The notes beneath the pieces are model-generated. The model searched no databases and had not been told where the DNA came from. It was given only the letters and a program-made list of their open reading frames with translations. A stretch of 64,000 nucleotides of DNA from Leptospira ryugenii (GTDB taxonomy: Bacteria > Spirochaetota > Leptospiria > Leptospirales > Leptospiraceae): positions 434,001 through 498,000 of the forward strand of contig NZ_BFBB01000002.1 of NCBI RefSeq assembly GCF_003114855.1, in the 5' to 3' direction. Numbering within the stretch: the first letter of the stretch is position 1; each line of letters starts with the position of its first letter. Below are positions 26,913-37,049 of the stretch, piece by piece. Made by a program: the position numbers and the translations under genes.

Positions 26913-28688
26913 ATGACACGCAGTTTTCTATCCATTGTCCTATTTCTTTCTCTCTATCTCTTTACTCTTCCGAAATATTCGGAAGATAAGGTTAAAAAAT
27001 CAAAAAACATAGCAAACCAGGAGCCTGTTACCTTTACGGCCGATTGGCGGGATACTGAATTGAAAGATTTCCTCATGGGGATGAGTGCCATCATCAAAAA
27101 GAATATCTTAATCGATGATTCAGTCAAGGGACGGAAAGTTACGATCATCTCACAAAAGAGAATCAAAGTTGAAGACGCCTATCCTTTTATGAAGTCCGTC
27201 TTGGAATCCCAAGGCTTTGGTCTGATCGAAGAGAATGATCTCATCAAAGTTGTAAAAATCAAGGATGCACTTGCTAAATCGCCCATAGTTAGAATTGGGA
27301 AAGATCTAATTGCGGAAAATGAAATCGGATTAAATAAAACGGTCACACAGATTGTTCCTTTAGAATTTGCAAACGCTATGGAGCTGGAACCGATTTTGAA
27401 AAGGGTGACTTCCCCTGATACAGATATCATCATTCCTAAAAACCAGAACGCAATTTTGTTGTCTGGCTCATCTGCCGATATCAACAAACTACTAAAACTG
27501 ATTGATAATTTAGATGTTAAAGCAGAAGGCCCTGGCGCGATATCTTCTGCTGGTGATATCCATATTTATACTTTAGAATATAATGAAGCAGAAAAATTAG
27601 CTGCCATATTGGTAAAGTTAGACATGCCTGAGCTTCCGACTCCGCCGCCGCAGGCGAATCCAGGCGGACCACCGCCAGAAGGTGGAGAAGCACCTAAAAT
27701 ATCTCCTCCGCCGCAACAGCCTCAACAACCCGTAAGGCCAGGCGGAAAACAAGAAAAGATTAAAGCTGTAGCACACAAAGAATCAAACTCTTTGATTGTA
27801 ACAGCACTTCCACAAGAGTGGGAAGAGATCAAAAAAATCATCAAAGTATTAGATTCTCCCAGAAAACAAGTGTTGTTAGAGGTCTTGATTGTTGAATTAA
27901 CCTCTACTGACTTAAATGACTTTGGAATTGATTGGCGCTACCAACAAATGGCCTACGGACAGTTTAACACGGGCTTGGCTTTGCAGGGTGGTGTGATCGA
28001 CAAGAATGGTAGACCAACAAATGTTAACACACTCTCCGGATTCTCTCTTGGTTTTATCCAAAGAGGAGGGGAGCAGATTATCGGTATTTTAAATGCCAAT
28101 TCAACCAATGAAAATTTCAATGTTTTGTCTGCTCCACAAATTCTTACCTTGGACAACCAAGAGGCAGAGATCAATGTTGGGCAAGATGTACCCGTGAGAA
28201 CACAAAACCGAAATGCTGGTCTGGGTGGGGACAACGCAGTTACAGTCGCTAACTTTGAATACCGACCCACGGGTATAAAACTAAAATTCACTCCTCACAT
28301 AAACAAAAACAATAAGATTACTTTAGATTTATACCAAGAGATTAAAAACGTAGCAGGGATTTCTTCAGAGGCAACAGGAGGAAACCCAACATTTAACAAA
28401 CGCGATATCAAAACTACCATTGTCGTAGATAATATCCAAACCATTGTCATCGGTGGCTTATTATCCAATGATAAGCAAAAAAAAGTACAAAAAATTCCAA
28501 TTTTAGGTGAGATTCCACTCATAGGAAATTTATTTCGTAGAACAACAAACCAAATGAGAAAGACAAACCTCATGGTTTTTTTAACACCGCATATTCTTGA
28601 TGACCGAGATAAATCCGATCGAATGACGATCCAAAAGAAAAGTGAACAAGAAAGAATGTCTGAGGAACGAGAAAAGAAATTAAAATGA
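26913..28688 (+). CDS. gspD: Type II secretion secretin GspD
   Basis: The ATG at 26913 gives about 591 residues with a signal peptide. The N0/N1/N2 modules are visible ([48 protein letters not shown]). A proline/glycine-rich linker interrupts the region at about bases 27640-27760. The secretin core follows ([14 protein letters not shown], then [26 protein letters not shown], and [14 protein letters not shown]). It forms the outer-membrane channel. No pilotin gene is seen next to it. It overlaps gspE by four bases. Confidence 0.96.
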   Translation: MTRSFLSIVLFLSLYLFTLPKYSEDKVKKSKNIANQEPVTFTADWRDTELKDFLMGMSAIIKKNILIDDSVKGRKVTIISQKRIKVEDAYPFMKSVLESQGFGLIEENDLIKVVKIKDALAKSPIVRIGKDLIAENEIGLNKTVTQIVPLEFANAMELEPILKRVTSPDTDIIIPKNQNAILLSGSSADINKLLKLIDNLDVKAEGPGAISSAGDIHIYTLEYNEAEKLAAILVKLDMPELPTPPPQANPGGPPPEGGEAPKISPPPQQPQQPVRPGGKQEKIKAVAHKESNSLIVTALPQEWEEIKKIIKVLDSPRKQVLLEVLIVELTSTDLNDFGIDWRYQQMAYGQFNTGLALQGGVIDKNGRPTNVNTLSGFSLGFIQRGGEQIIGILNANSTNENFNVLSAPQILTLDNQEAEINVGQDVPVRTQNRNAGLGGDNAVTVANFEYRPTGIKLKFTPHINKNNKITLDLYQEIKNVAGISSEATGGNPTFNKRDIKTTIVVDNIQTIVIGGLLSNDKQKKVQKIPILGEIPLIGNLFRRTTNQMRKTNLMVFLTPHILDDRDKSDRMTIQKKSEQERMSEEREKKLK

Positions 28689-30361
28689 GAAAGAGCTTAG
28701 GTCAAAGTTTACTCGAAGATGGTATTCTTACTGCAAAAGATCTAGAGGATTTAACCAAACAACAAGAAAAATCAAACCTCCCTCTCACCCACATTATCCA
28801 AAAAAAAGGATTAGCCTCCGAAATAGATATTTTGAAGGCCTTATCAAAGTTGCATAAATTAGAATTTCTCGACAAATTAGAGTTTGTTGGGGATGATACA
28901 GTTTTTTCAAAAATACCGCTTAGGCTCATCCAAAGGTCAAAAATTGTTCCTTTTCATATCCATAAAAATAAAGTAAAGGTTGCAACATGCGACCCAAATG
29001 ACCTACATCCTATGGATGATATCCGAGCCTTTTTGGGCGGATACGAAATAGAATTCGTTCTTTGTCCAGAACAAGAGATCATGCGTATCATCCATTCGCA
29101 GTTTGACAAAACGACTGCAGAAGCGAAGGAGATGATGGATGAGATGGACGGCTCGTTTGACGAGCTTAGCGATGCGTTTGAGAGTGATGCATTAGATCTT
29201 TCCAACGAAGCTCCTATCATCAAAATGGTGAACGTCATTCTCTCTCAGGCTGTTTCAGAGCGAGCATCAGATATTCATATTGAACCCTTTGAAAAAACCT
29301 TAATTGTTCGATATCGTGTAGATGGTATTCTACAAAAGGTGCTCTCTCCGCCAAAATCATATTTGGCGGGAATTTCAACACGAATAAAAATCATGTCTAA
29401 TTTGAATATCGCTGAGAACCGTTTGCCTCAGGACGGAAGAATCAAACTCAGACTTGCTGGTAAGGACGTTGACATTCGAGTCTCCATCATTCCTTGTCAG
29501 TTTGGTGAAAGGATAGTCATGAGGCTTTTAAATAAAACGGACCAAAAGTATTCTATTAACACAATGGGCTTTCATGAATCCCTTTTGCAAAAATTTAAAG
29601 ACCTTATATATAAACCCTACGGAATTATCCTGGTAACAGGTCCTACAGGCTCTGGAAAATCTACTACACTCTATTCTGCCCTTTCCGAAATCAATACAGA
29701 AGAAAGAAACATCATCACTTGTGAGGATCCTGTTGAATACCAAATCGATGGAATTTCACAAATGCAGATGAGTGAAAAAATTGGACTCACCTTTGCCGCA
29801 GGTCTCCGCTCTATTCTCCGGCAAGATCCGGATGTTGTGATGGTTGGAGAAATTCGGGACGAGGAAACTGCAAGGATTGCAATCCAGGCATCCTTGACTG
29901 GACACTTAGTATTTTCTACTCTTCACACCAATGATGCAGCAAGTGCGGTCACACGTTTGGCGGATATGGGCATTGAACCTTATCTCATTACCTCCACAGT
30001 GCTTGGTTTTATGGCACAACGTTTGGTACGCGTGATTTGCAAATCATGCAAAGAATCCTATAAGCCTACAGACAAAGAGCTTTCTGTTCTGGGGATACAA
30101 AGGAAAGAATTAAAAAATGGAGTATTGTACCGCGGAAGAGGATGTTCGGCGTGTTTGAATTCTGGGTATAAAGGCAGAACGGGAATCTATGAACTTTTAA
30201 TCCTGGACGATGATGTTAAGAAGGCTGTATTGCAAGGAGCTGATGCGAATCGAATTAAAGAAATCGCATTGAAAAATGGACTACAGCCTCTACGGGATTA
30301 CGGAAAACAAAAAGTGATAGAAGGAGTGACCACACCAGAAGAGGTCATTAGAGTCGCTTAA
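28685..30361 (+). CDS. gspE: Type II secretion ATPase GspE
   Basis: This 558-residue ATPase has an N-terminal N1E domain that contacts GspL, and a core with Walker [10 protein letters not shown] (near residue 319), the Asp box, Walker [10 protein letters not shown] and the His box [12 protein letters not shown]. The tetracysteine zinc module CKSCKE...[10 protein letters not shown] is present. It energises pseudopilus assembly at the inner membrane. The ATG overlaps the gspD stop (ATGA). Confidence 0.97.
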   Translation: MRKSLGQSLLEDGILTAKDLEDLTKQQEKSNLPLTHIIQKKGLASEIDILKALSKLHKLEFLDKLEFVGDDTVFSKIPLRLIQRSKIVPFHIHKNKVKVATCDPNDLHPMDDIRAFLGGYEIEFVLCPEQEIMRIIHSQFDKTTAEAKEMMDEMDGSFDELSDAFESDALDLSNEAPIIKMVNVILSQAVSERASDIHIEPFEKTLIVRYRVDGILQKVLSPPKSYLAGISTRIKIMSNLNIAENRLPQDGRIKLRLAGKDVDIRVSIIPCQFGERIVMRLLNKTDQKYSINTMGFHESLLQKFKDLIYKPYGIILVTGPTGSGKSTTLYSALSEINTEERNIITCEDPVEYQIDGISQMQMSEKIGLTFAAGLRSILRQDPDVVMVGEIRDEETARIAIQASLTGHLVFSTLHTNDAASAVTRLADMGIEPYLITSTVLGFMAQRLVRVICKSCKESYKPTDKELSVLGIQRKELKNGVLYRGRGCSACLNSGYKGRTGIYELLILDDDVKKAVLQGADANRIKEIALKNGLQPLRDYGKQKVIEGVTTPEEVIRVA

Positions 30362-30362
30362 T

Positions 30363-31589
30363 ATGCCTCTGTTCACTTACGTTGCATTTAACAAAAAAGG
30401 AAAAGAAGAAAAAGGCATTGTTGATGCCAACAACGTACAAGCAGCAAGGAATAAACTAAAAAATAAAGGCCTCTATGTTCGGTCGATATCAGAAGACCGA
30501 GAAAAAGAGGAAAGAGAGCTTTTCCCATTTTTATCGCAATTGCTCTACCGTATCCCAAGGAAAGAAGTTGGCCTCTTTTGTAAAATGTTAGGAACCCTTC
30601 TTGGTGCAGGCATTCCCCTAGACAGATGCCTTTCATCGATTACAGAACAGGTTGATAATCTATACTTGAAAAAGGTTATCATTGCGATGCGTGCAGATAT
30701 CACGGAAGGATTGTCCCTTTCTGAATCAATGAAAAAACATCCAACAGTATTTCCTGATCAATATCCATCTTTAATTTCGGTAGGAGAGTCAACAGGAAAC
30801 TATGAAGATACATTGCATCGATTGGCCGAGTTGGAAGAAAAATCTGCTGAGCTGAAATCCAAGGTGCAAGTGGCGATGATTTATCCTATCATTATGGGAA
30901 CACTATCTCTAGCTGTCTCTGTCTTTTTACTTGTTGTCGTCATCCCACAGATTGAACAACTTTTTGCTTCATTTAACGCGACTCTACCTTTGATTACGCG
31001 AATTGTTATTGGTTTGTCTTATTTTATTACCAATTACTGGTTGTTAATTCTCCTCGCTATTGTCATCAGTTCTTTGTTTTTTATGAGATGGAAAAATACT
31101 GAAGAAGGAAAAAAGGTTTGGGATCGCTTGCTTGTTCGTGTACCGGTAATCGGACCGCTTCTGAAGAAGGTTTTGGTTTCCAATTTTGCCCGAAACCTTT
31201 CTATCCTACTCGTCAATCGAGTTCCTCTCATTACATCTTTACATATTGTGTCAGATGTTGTTAACCATACCATTTTCAAAGAGGAAATTTCGGCAGCTAT
31301 CGTCAAAATAAAAGAAGGGGGAAAACTTTCAGACTCCCTACAGGGTTCACAAATTCTCTCACAAATGGTTTTAGGTATGATTAGCGCAGGGGAAGCCTCT
31401 GATCAGGTTCCCCAGATGATGACAAAATTATCAGAAATTTATGAATCTGAAGTGGATACAGCAATAAAGTCTTTGACCCAGTCCTTAGAACCAATTATGA
31501 TTTTGGTAATGGGTGGCATTATTTTTACCATCATGGCGGCGATTATGACGCCAATGTACAAACTCACACAAGAAATTCAAAATATGTAA
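30363..31589 (+). CDS. gspF: Type II secretion inner-membrane protein GspF
   Basis: The 408-residue protein has two repeated T2SSF domains (RKEVGLFCKMLGTLLGAGIPLDRCL, then VLVSNFARNLSILLVNRVPLITSL) and three membrane segments (about 170-192, 222-240 and 380-400). The start MPLFTYVAFNKKGKEEKGIVDA is typical. It is the platform protein around which GspE acts. It starts one base after the gspE stop. Confidence 0.96.
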   Translation: MPLFTYVAFNKKGKEEKGIVDANNVQAARNKLKNKGLYVRSISEDREKEERELFPFLSQLLYRIPRKEVGLFCKMLGTLLGAGIPLDRCLSSITEQVDNLYLKKVIIAMRADITEGLSLSESMKKHPTVFPDQYPSLISVGESTGNYEDTLHRLAELEEKSAELKSKVQVAMIYPIIMGTLSLAVSVFLLVVVIPQIEQLFASFNATLPLITRIVIGLSYFITNYWLLILLAIVISSLFFMRWKNTEEGKKVWDRLLVRVPVIGPLLKKVLVSNFARNLSILLVNRVPLITSLHIVSDVVNHTIFKEEISAAIVKIKEGGKLSDSLQGSQILSQMVLGMISAGEASDQVPQMMTKLSEIYESEVDTAIKSLTQSLEPIMILVMGGIIFTIMAAIMTPMYKLTQEIQNM

Positions 31590-31600
31590 GAGGATAGATC

Positions 31601-32074
31601 ATGAAGTTGAAAGGAAACAAAAGAAAGTGGAAAGAAGGACTCACGTTAATTGAGTTAACAGTGGTTATTTTGATCATTGGTTCACTCATGGGAATCCTTT
31701 ATGCCGGGTTTAAAAACTTTGGAAGCGGAAATGATAGTCAGGCAAAATTAAAGGTTCAAAACGACAGCCGCATTCTTGAAATCAAATTGCGTGAGTATTT
31801 TGACAAGTTTTCAAAATATCCAAGCGAAGAACAAGGTTTGAGAGCTCTTGTAGAAAGACCTGATGATGAAGATGTTGCAATGGATTATGAGCCTTTGATT
31901 AAAGATAAGTCAGTGTTAAAGGATCCGTGGGGAACTCCCTACCAGCTTAAATTCGATGACAATAACAATTACCAGATTCTAACTTTGGGTGCTGACAAGA
32001 AAGATGGAGGAGAAGGACGAAATAAAGATTTTAATATCTTAGATCCAGAGGAGTATCCAACAGCACTCAAATAG
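31601..32074 (+). CDS. gspG: Major pseudopilin GspG
   Basis: The 157-residue protein has a prepilin signal ending in G, with the mature start LTLIELTVVILIIGSLMG; Leu at +1 replaces the usual Phe while Glu+5 is kept. The C-terminal half shows the GspG calcium/loop region (SVLKDPWGTPYQLKF, TLGADKKDGGEGRNKDFN). It is the main subunit of the pseudopilus. Cleavage needs a prepilin peptidase (GspO), which is not encoded in this window. Confidence 0.95.
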   Translation: MKLKGNKRKWKEGLTLIELTVVILIIGSLMGILYAGFKNFGSGNDSQAKLKVQNDSRILEIKLREYFDKFSKYPSEEQGLRALVERPDDEDVAMDYEPLIKDKSVLKDPWGTPYQLKFDDNNNYQILTLGADKKDGGEGRNKDFNILDPEEYPTALK

Positions 32075-32707
32075 ATGACAGCCTCCAGAGGACAGCTACG
32101 GAGATTCGGCAAGTTTCGGTCTGGTTTAACCTTGATCGAGCTTGTCATCGTTGTGGCTGTCATTGGGGTAATGATGGCTTTTTTGGCGGGATTGTTGAGA
32201 AACCTATGGGTTCCAACGAGTGAAGATGTCGCTCTGAAATTGTCGGAAGCATTCAAGTTTGGTTCTGAAAAGGCACAGCTCCTGAACCAAACTGTAGTTT
32301 TCAAATATGATTTTGAAAAAGCCGAATATCGATTCTTTCTTCTGAAAAGAGAAGAGGATGGTCTTGTTGAAGAGCCCATTCTCAGAAAGACAAGTCTTCC
32401 ATTTTATGCGAAGATCGTTAAGGTACGGGACTTTGCAGGAAAGGTTCAGTATAAAGGAGAGTTAAAGTTATTTTTTTCTCCGCAAGGAACCACGACTGAC
32501 TGTTTTCTTTATCTGGGTAACGAAAGCGAAATCAAAAAAACGATGCAGTTGTTCCGCTATTCAGGACGGATCAAAGTGTATCCAGGGGAATTTCTTTACG
32601 AAGATGAAGCAAACCAGTTACCCAAAGTTTCTTATGGATTGGATGAAAGAGATGAACAAGTGGATCAAAACACAAATTCTTCAAAACAAACACCAAGAAA
32701 TCGTTAG
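32075..32707 (+). CDS. gspH: Minor pseudopilin GspH
   Basis: The 210-residue protein has a prepilin leader of about 16 residues, then LTLIELVIVVAVIGVMMAFL (Leu at +1, Glu at +5). The rest is beta-rich (AQLLNQTVVFKYDFEKAEYRFFLLKR) as in GspH. It is directly after gspG, the usual order. The call relies on leader plus position; sequence similarity to characterised GspH is low by eye. Confidence 0.85.
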   Translation: MTASRGQLRRFGKFRSGLTLIELVIVVAVIGVMMAFLAGLLRNLWVPTSEDVALKLSEAFKFGSEKAQLLNQTVVFKYDFEKAEYRFFLLKREEDGLVEEPILRKTSLPFYAKIVKVRDFAGKVQYKGELKLFFSPQGTTTDCFLYLGNESEIKKTMQLFRYSGRIKVYPGEFLYEDEANQLPKVSYGLDERDEQVDQNTNSSKQTPRNR

Positions 32708-33203
32708 GTTAGGTTTTACCCTCCTAGAAATCTCAATTGCGATGGCGATGGCGACATTCGCTATGACTTACACCTATACTATGATAGCTGATGGCCTGAA
32801 ATACCAAAAAAAAGGTGTGCAATTGGCAAATGCAGTTCACCTAGCAAAGATCAAGATGGCTCAAGTTGACTCCTCTACGACAATGACATCTGATACTACC
32901 AAAGGACCTATCCCGGGTTTTCCAGGCTTTGAATTTGTCACGGAAATCAAAGAAGAGGAGATGGATCTACTCAAACTTGCCGGTGGACCAGATGCAGACA
33001 AACTTCGCAAAAAAGCACCAAAAGATTTGTTAGGTGATAAGGATGTCGGTCTGAGTGATCTGATGAAGGAAAGGGGAAACAAAAAATCATTTGAGACTGG
33101 TGGTATTCTAAAGGTTTTCCGAATCAAAGTTGAGATATCCTATCCTGAAGGATCCAAGAGAGAGACCTATACAGTTGAAACATTTCGTTCTACAAAATAT
33201 TAA
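32652..33203 (+). CDS. gspI: Minor pseudopilin GspI
   Basis: The frame contains the prepilin motif RLG-FTLLEISIAMAMATFAMTYTYT. Several ATG codons precede it (32604, 32634, 32643 and 32652); 32652 gives a 21-residue leader and about 183 residues. All of them lie inside gspH. Minor pseudopilins I, J and K form the tip complex. A Met/Thr-rich membrane helix and a charged, Lys/Asp-rich middle part follow. Confidence 0.85.
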   Translation: MNKWIKTQILQNKHQEIVRLGFTLLEISIAMAMATFAMTYTYTMIADGLKYQKKGVQLANAVHLAKIKMAQVDSSTTMTSDTTKGPIPGFPGFEFVTEIKEEEMDLLKLAGGPDADKLRKKAPKDLLGDKDVGLSDLMKERGNKKSFETGGILKVFRIKVEISYPEGSKRETYTVETFRSTKY

Positions 33204-33207
33204 ATTT

Positions 33208-33834
33208 ATGCGCAAAGGTTTCACCTTAGTTGAGATTTCCATCGTCATCTTACTTCTTGGGATTACGATGACAGCGATGTTTACTGTATTTTATACCAGT
33301 AACTCGATGGCAAAAAAAGGAAGATCGGAAAAGGGTGCCAATCGTAGAGAAATTCTTTATGCAATTGAGAATATCCGTGGCTCCCTTGCCCGTACCTACT
33401 TCATCGACAACCAACGGAGGGTTTTGTTCGTTGGAAAGGCTGAGGGAGGGGGCGGTGAAAAAAACGATAGAATCGTGTTTTGTTCCTCAAATCCGAATTC
33501 GGAAGAAGAAGAGGCCGCTTCCGTACGCGAGGTTTCCTTTTTTTTGAGAAAAATGGAAAATCCAAAACGACCAGATCTTTTTTATCTCATTCGCCGAGAG
33601 GATGAGATGGTGGACAATTTTCCGACACAAGGTGGAATCGAACATATCCTCCTTGAAAATGTAAAGAGCTTTCAGTTAAAGTACTCAGAGCGAGGAGAAA
33701 AATGGGTGGATGATTGGAATTCTCGGACAACCAAAAAAATCCCCCGATTGATTCGCATTGAGATCGTTTCGTTAGTAGGTAATACGTTTTTAAAATATGA
33801 ATCACTCGCGCATCCCGTTATTCTACATAAATAG
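33208..33834 (+). CDS. gspJ: Minor pseudopilin GspJ
   Basis: The ATG at 33208, five bases after the gspI stop, gives MRKG-FTLVEISIVILLLGITM, a short prepilin leader; an upstream in-frame ATG at 33130 lies in gspI. The protein has about 208 residues with the GspJ-type central part (NRREILYAIENIRGSLARTYFI). It sits between I and K in the normal order and overlaps gspK by 38 bases. Confidence 0.88.
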   Translation: MRKGFTLVEISIVILLLGITMTAMFTVFYTSNSMAKKGRSEKGANRREILYAIENIRGSLARTYFIDNQRRVLFVGKAEGGGGEKNDRIVFCSSNPNSEEEEAASVREVSFFLRKMENPKRPDLFYLIRREDEMVDNFPTQGGIEHILLENVKSFQLKYSERGEKWVDDWNSRTTKKIPRLIRIEIVSLVGNTFLKYESLAHPVILHK

Positions 33835-34897
33835 GCGCAGACGATCTGGCTTTATGGTGCCCATCTTGATTTTAGCTTTGGGAACCGCATCGCTCTTCAC
33901 CGCTTCTCGGTACTTCCAAGATGCCGCAACGGAATTCCAAATTGCAAGGACACAAGCCCAAGGCTTTCGGGCACATATGCTCGCAAAAGCTGGCTTTATG
34001 GGAGCTGTAGGTGCTCTTAAGAAAATCCCAGAAGAGGTCCTCTACCAATCAGGCCTAGCGATGGATCCACCTCCTATACCTCTCGGTGGTGGAGTGATTT
34101 ACTATACAATGAGTCCTGAGGATGGAAAGATCAATGTAAATTCTCTTGTAAAGATCTATGATGACCAGCCAAACCAAAGATCCATCGAGATGATGACCCG
34201 CCTATTCTATCAGTTTGGTTTAAAACGTGAGATGATCTTTCCCTTAATCGATTGGATTGATGAGAATTCAACAGAGACTGGCGGAGGGGCCGAATCTTAT
34301 TATTATACTAGGCTTAAGCCTCCGAGAAAAATCAAAAATGCGCCTTTCTACAGTCTGAGTGAAATTTTGGGAGTCAAAGGTTTTGACCGCGCCACAGTCT
34401 ATGAATCACTTAAGCCTAAGGATTTTGATAAAAACAACTCAAAAGATTTTTTAACGCCTGAAGAGAGAGCACTTCGTTCCGATAAAGATTATGTACTATC
34501 AAATAATATCACTGCTTATCTACCTGCTGGTGACTCGTATGATGATCGTATAAATATTAATACCGCACCCTATTTTGTATTAATGTCTCTTTCAGATTTT
34601 ATGACAAAGCAAGCTGCCATGAAGATACTGAAGCTAAAAGTCCAAAAAGGTGGCTATATCAAAGAATTGAAAGATTTGGAAAATGAACCTGAATTCCAAG
34701 TAAAAACTACAGGAGACCTAACTCTTTACAAAGAATTGGCAGGAGAGGGAACCGACGTATCAGGTGGACGTATTAAGACAAAAGGAGAAGTGTATAAAAT
34801 TACTGGTGTGGGCATCATTAAAGATAAGATTACCAGAAGGGTGTCTGGATTATTTGATCTAACCAACAATCAGATGTTATATTATACGGAAGATTAA
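33797..34897 (+). CDS. gspK: Type II secretion tip protein GspK
   Basis: The 366-residue protein has a basic leader (NRRRRSG) and a helix FMVPILILALGTASLF. As in other GspK proteins Glu+5 is missing. The soluble part carries GspK hallmarks: KINVNSLVKIY, FPLIDWIDENSTETGGGAESYYY and later INTAPYFVLMSL, the helix-hairpin-like segment. It caps the pseudopilus. The ATG at 33797 is inside gspJ. Confidence 0.9.
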   Translation: MNHSRIPLFYINRRRRSGFMVPILILALGTASLFTASRYFQDAATEFQIARTQAQGFRAHMLAKAGFMGAVGALKKIPEEVLYQSGLAMDPPPIPLGGGVIYYTMSPEDGKINVNSLVKIYDDQPNQRSIEMMTRLFYQFGLKREMIFPLIDWIDENSTETGGGAESYYYTRLKPPRKIKNAPFYSLSEILGVKGFDRATVYESLKPKDFDKNNSKDFLTPEERALRSDKDYVLSNNITAYLPAGDSYDDRININTAPYFVLMSLSDFMTKQAAMKILKLKVQKGGYIKELKDLENEPEFQVKTTGDLTLYKELAGEGTDVSGGRIKTKGEVYKITGVGIIKDKITRRVSGLFDLTNNQMLYYTED

Positions 34898-34898
34898 A

Positions 34899-36521
34899 AT
34901 GCTCTCATTTGATCAGTATTTAGCAATCGATTATGGAAGCACTTTGCTAAAAGGAGTGTTGTTTAAAAAGGTTCTTGGGAAAGTAACGATTCTCCGCACC
35001 GAAACCCTTCCTGTTGTCCACTTAGACGAAGCAGAAGGAGATCCTTTCGAATACAATATTGTTAGGTTCATACAATCTTTTTTCCCAGAAGAAAACCGTT
35101 TTTTAATCAATTTAGGAATCCATAATTTATTTGTCAGAGATATTACTGTACCTCTCACTAACGAGAAAGCCATCCAAGAAGTATTGCCTTTTGAGATAGA
35201 AAATCTAGTCCCTTATCCCATAGAGGAATTAGAGGTGATCGGGAAAACGTGGCGAGTAGGAAAAGAAAATTCGGATGTTATATGTTTCAATGTACACCAT
35301 TCCGAATTGCAGAGGGCACTACGCCCCTTTGCAAAAGGAGATTTGCAACTATCTTGCCTTTCATTGGATTCCTTTGTATTGTCGACTTTGGTCAGCAAAC
35401 ACTACAACCAATTGATAAAAGAAAGGTCTGTGATGCAAATTGATATAGGTGGAAAGTTTACCATTTTGAATATTGTTTCGGAAGGTAAACTCAGACATAC
35501 GCGTCAAATTTACATTGGTGGAAATGAAATTACAGAGTATATTTCAAAACTATTGGGTATAGATGTTTCAGAAGCCGAATCCATCAAACAAAACATTCAG
35601 TTTTCTATTTTTTCTGACTCAGAAGAAATTGCAAAGATACAATCATTTTGCTCTAAATATGGAATTTCGTCATCACAGTTTAAATCATTAAAACAGACAA
35701 TACTCTCAAAACTTGATTCATTAATGAATCAAATAGAAAATAGTATTTTTTCTCTATCCGAAATGGATAGACCCTCCTTGGTTCTTCTTTCTGGTGGAGG
35801 TAGTTTGTTTTGGGGACAATTGGAATGGATGCAGCAAAGATTCAATTTGCCAGTCAGTCGTTATGATTTTTTAGGGATCGAAGATTCAACGCTGGTCACA
35901 GCCATTGCTACGGGAATTCATTATGAATCTCGGAGTAAGGTAAATTTTTTATCCACTAATTTTGCAAAACGAATCAATTCTAATCGATTTCGGTTTAGTT
36001 CATTTCGTCCACATTTTATTCTCGTTGGAATTTCAATTATCCTGTTGCTTGGCGTTTTTGTGATCGGTATCGTTCTTGATAAACGAAAGATCAATGCAAA
36101 CAAGAAAATCCTGCTAGAAAAATACCGTAATGGTATGGGCGGAGATATTGCAGAAGATGAAGATGTCATTCGTGTTGCGAGTGATCGTTTAAAAGCTGAA
36201 AAGAAAAAAACCGAGATATACAGACTATTCCTTTCTAAAGAGAGCATATTGGATCTCATGAATGAGGCAACGGAACAGTTTCCTGGCAATGATGCACTTC
36301 CATTTGTTTTGGATCAATTTAACTTCGAAGAAAATGAAATCCAAATCTATGGTCGAGTCAATGAATTTGGTGAAATTGGAACGATACAGGCCGCACTTGA
36401 AAAATCTGAAAAATTTACAAATGTTCAAGTTTTAAACAAAAGACTCATTACTGGCGTAAACAAATTCAAAGTCAGCTTTAAGATTAAGATGGATATTGTG
36501 ATTCCCAAGGATGAAAACTAA
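34899..36521 (+). CDS. gspL: Type II secretion protein GspL with PilM-like domain
   Basis: The 540-residue protein begins with an actin-like PilM/GspL cytoplasmic domain (YLAIDYGSTLLKGVLF, IGIHNLFVRDITVPL-type strand, VMQIDIGGKFTILNIV, SLVLLSGGGSLFWG). A membrane helix follows at about residues 370-390 and then a ferredoxin-like periplasmic domain. It connects the GspE ATPase to GspM. The next gene starts at its last base. Confidence 0.88.
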   Translation: MLSFDQYLAIDYGSTLLKGVLFKKVLGKVTILRTETLPVVHLDEAEGDPFEYNIVRFIQSFFPEENRFLINLGIHNLFVRDITVPLTNEKAIQEVLPFEIENLVPYPIEELEVIGKTWRVGKENSDVICFNVHHSELQRALRPFAKGDLQLSCLSLDSFVLSTLVSKHYNQLIKERSVMQIDIGGKFTILNIVSEGKLRHTRQIYIGGNEITEYISKLLGIDVSEAESIKQNIQFSIFSDSEEIAKIQSFCSKYGISSSQFKSLKQTILSKLDSLMNQIENSIFSLSEMDRPSLVLLSGGGSLFWGQLEWMQQRFNLPVSRYDFLGIEDSTLVTAIATGIHYESRSKVNFLSTNFAKRINSNRFRFSSFRPHFILVGISIILLLGVFVIGIVLDKRKINANKKILLEKYRNGMGGDIAEDEDVIRVASDRLKAEKKKTEIYRLFLSKESILDLMNEATEQFPGNDALPFVLDQFNFEENEIQIYGRVNEFGEIGTIQAALEKSEKFTNVQVLNKRLITGVNKFKVSFKIKMDIVIPKDEN

Positions 36522-37045
36522 TGATTGATCGATTGAGTGACAGAGAAAGGATCATGTTGTTTGCCTCGGTGGCATTTGTAAGTCTACTTGGTATATTTGT
36601 AATTTTTTCTCTGTTTGCTGATATGCGTAATGCCCTTACAGAAGAAATTTATGAAACACGAAGCCAAGCCACGCAACTAGATCGTATAGTTCGTGAATTT
36701 AATTATTTAAGAAGCTTACAATCAGGTGGTAGCGAGGAAGACGTTAGCGTTATGTATTCCAAATTGGACCAAATCATGGTGCGGTACAATTTGAAAGATA
36801 AAGTGCAGACCATGAAAGATTCGAATACAGTGATTCGAAAGGATTATAACAAGATCACAATCGATATATCCTTTCGATCCGTATTACTTCAAGATGTCAT
36901 AAAGATGATTTATGATATAGAAAAGAATAAACAAGTTCAGGCAAAAGTAGATTATCTCAGTTTTAGAAAACCTTTCGCGGAGAAAGAAGTGTACGACGTC
37001 AACATAAGAGTATCTTCTTACAATCGAATTGTAAAGGGGAAGTAG
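36521..37045 (+). CDS. gspM: Type II secretion protein GspM-like
   Basis: The 174-residue protein has a short cytoplasmic start (MIDRLSDRERIMLF), a membrane helix at about residues 12-32, a coiled-coil part and a ferredoxin-like end (KITIDISFRSVLLQDVIKMIYDIEKN). It matches GspM by length, topology and place after gspL. Sequence recognition is weak, as is usual for GspM. Confidence 0.78.
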   Translation: MIDRLSDRERIMLFASVAFVSLLGIFVIFSLFADMRNALTEEIYETRSQATQLDRIVREFNYLRSLQSGGSEEDVSVMYSKLDQIMVRYNLKDKVQTMKDSNTVIRKDYNKITIDISFRSVLLQDVIKMIYDIEKNKQVQAKVDYLSFRKPFAEKEVYDVNIRVSSYNRIVKGK

Positions 37046-37049
37046 TTGT

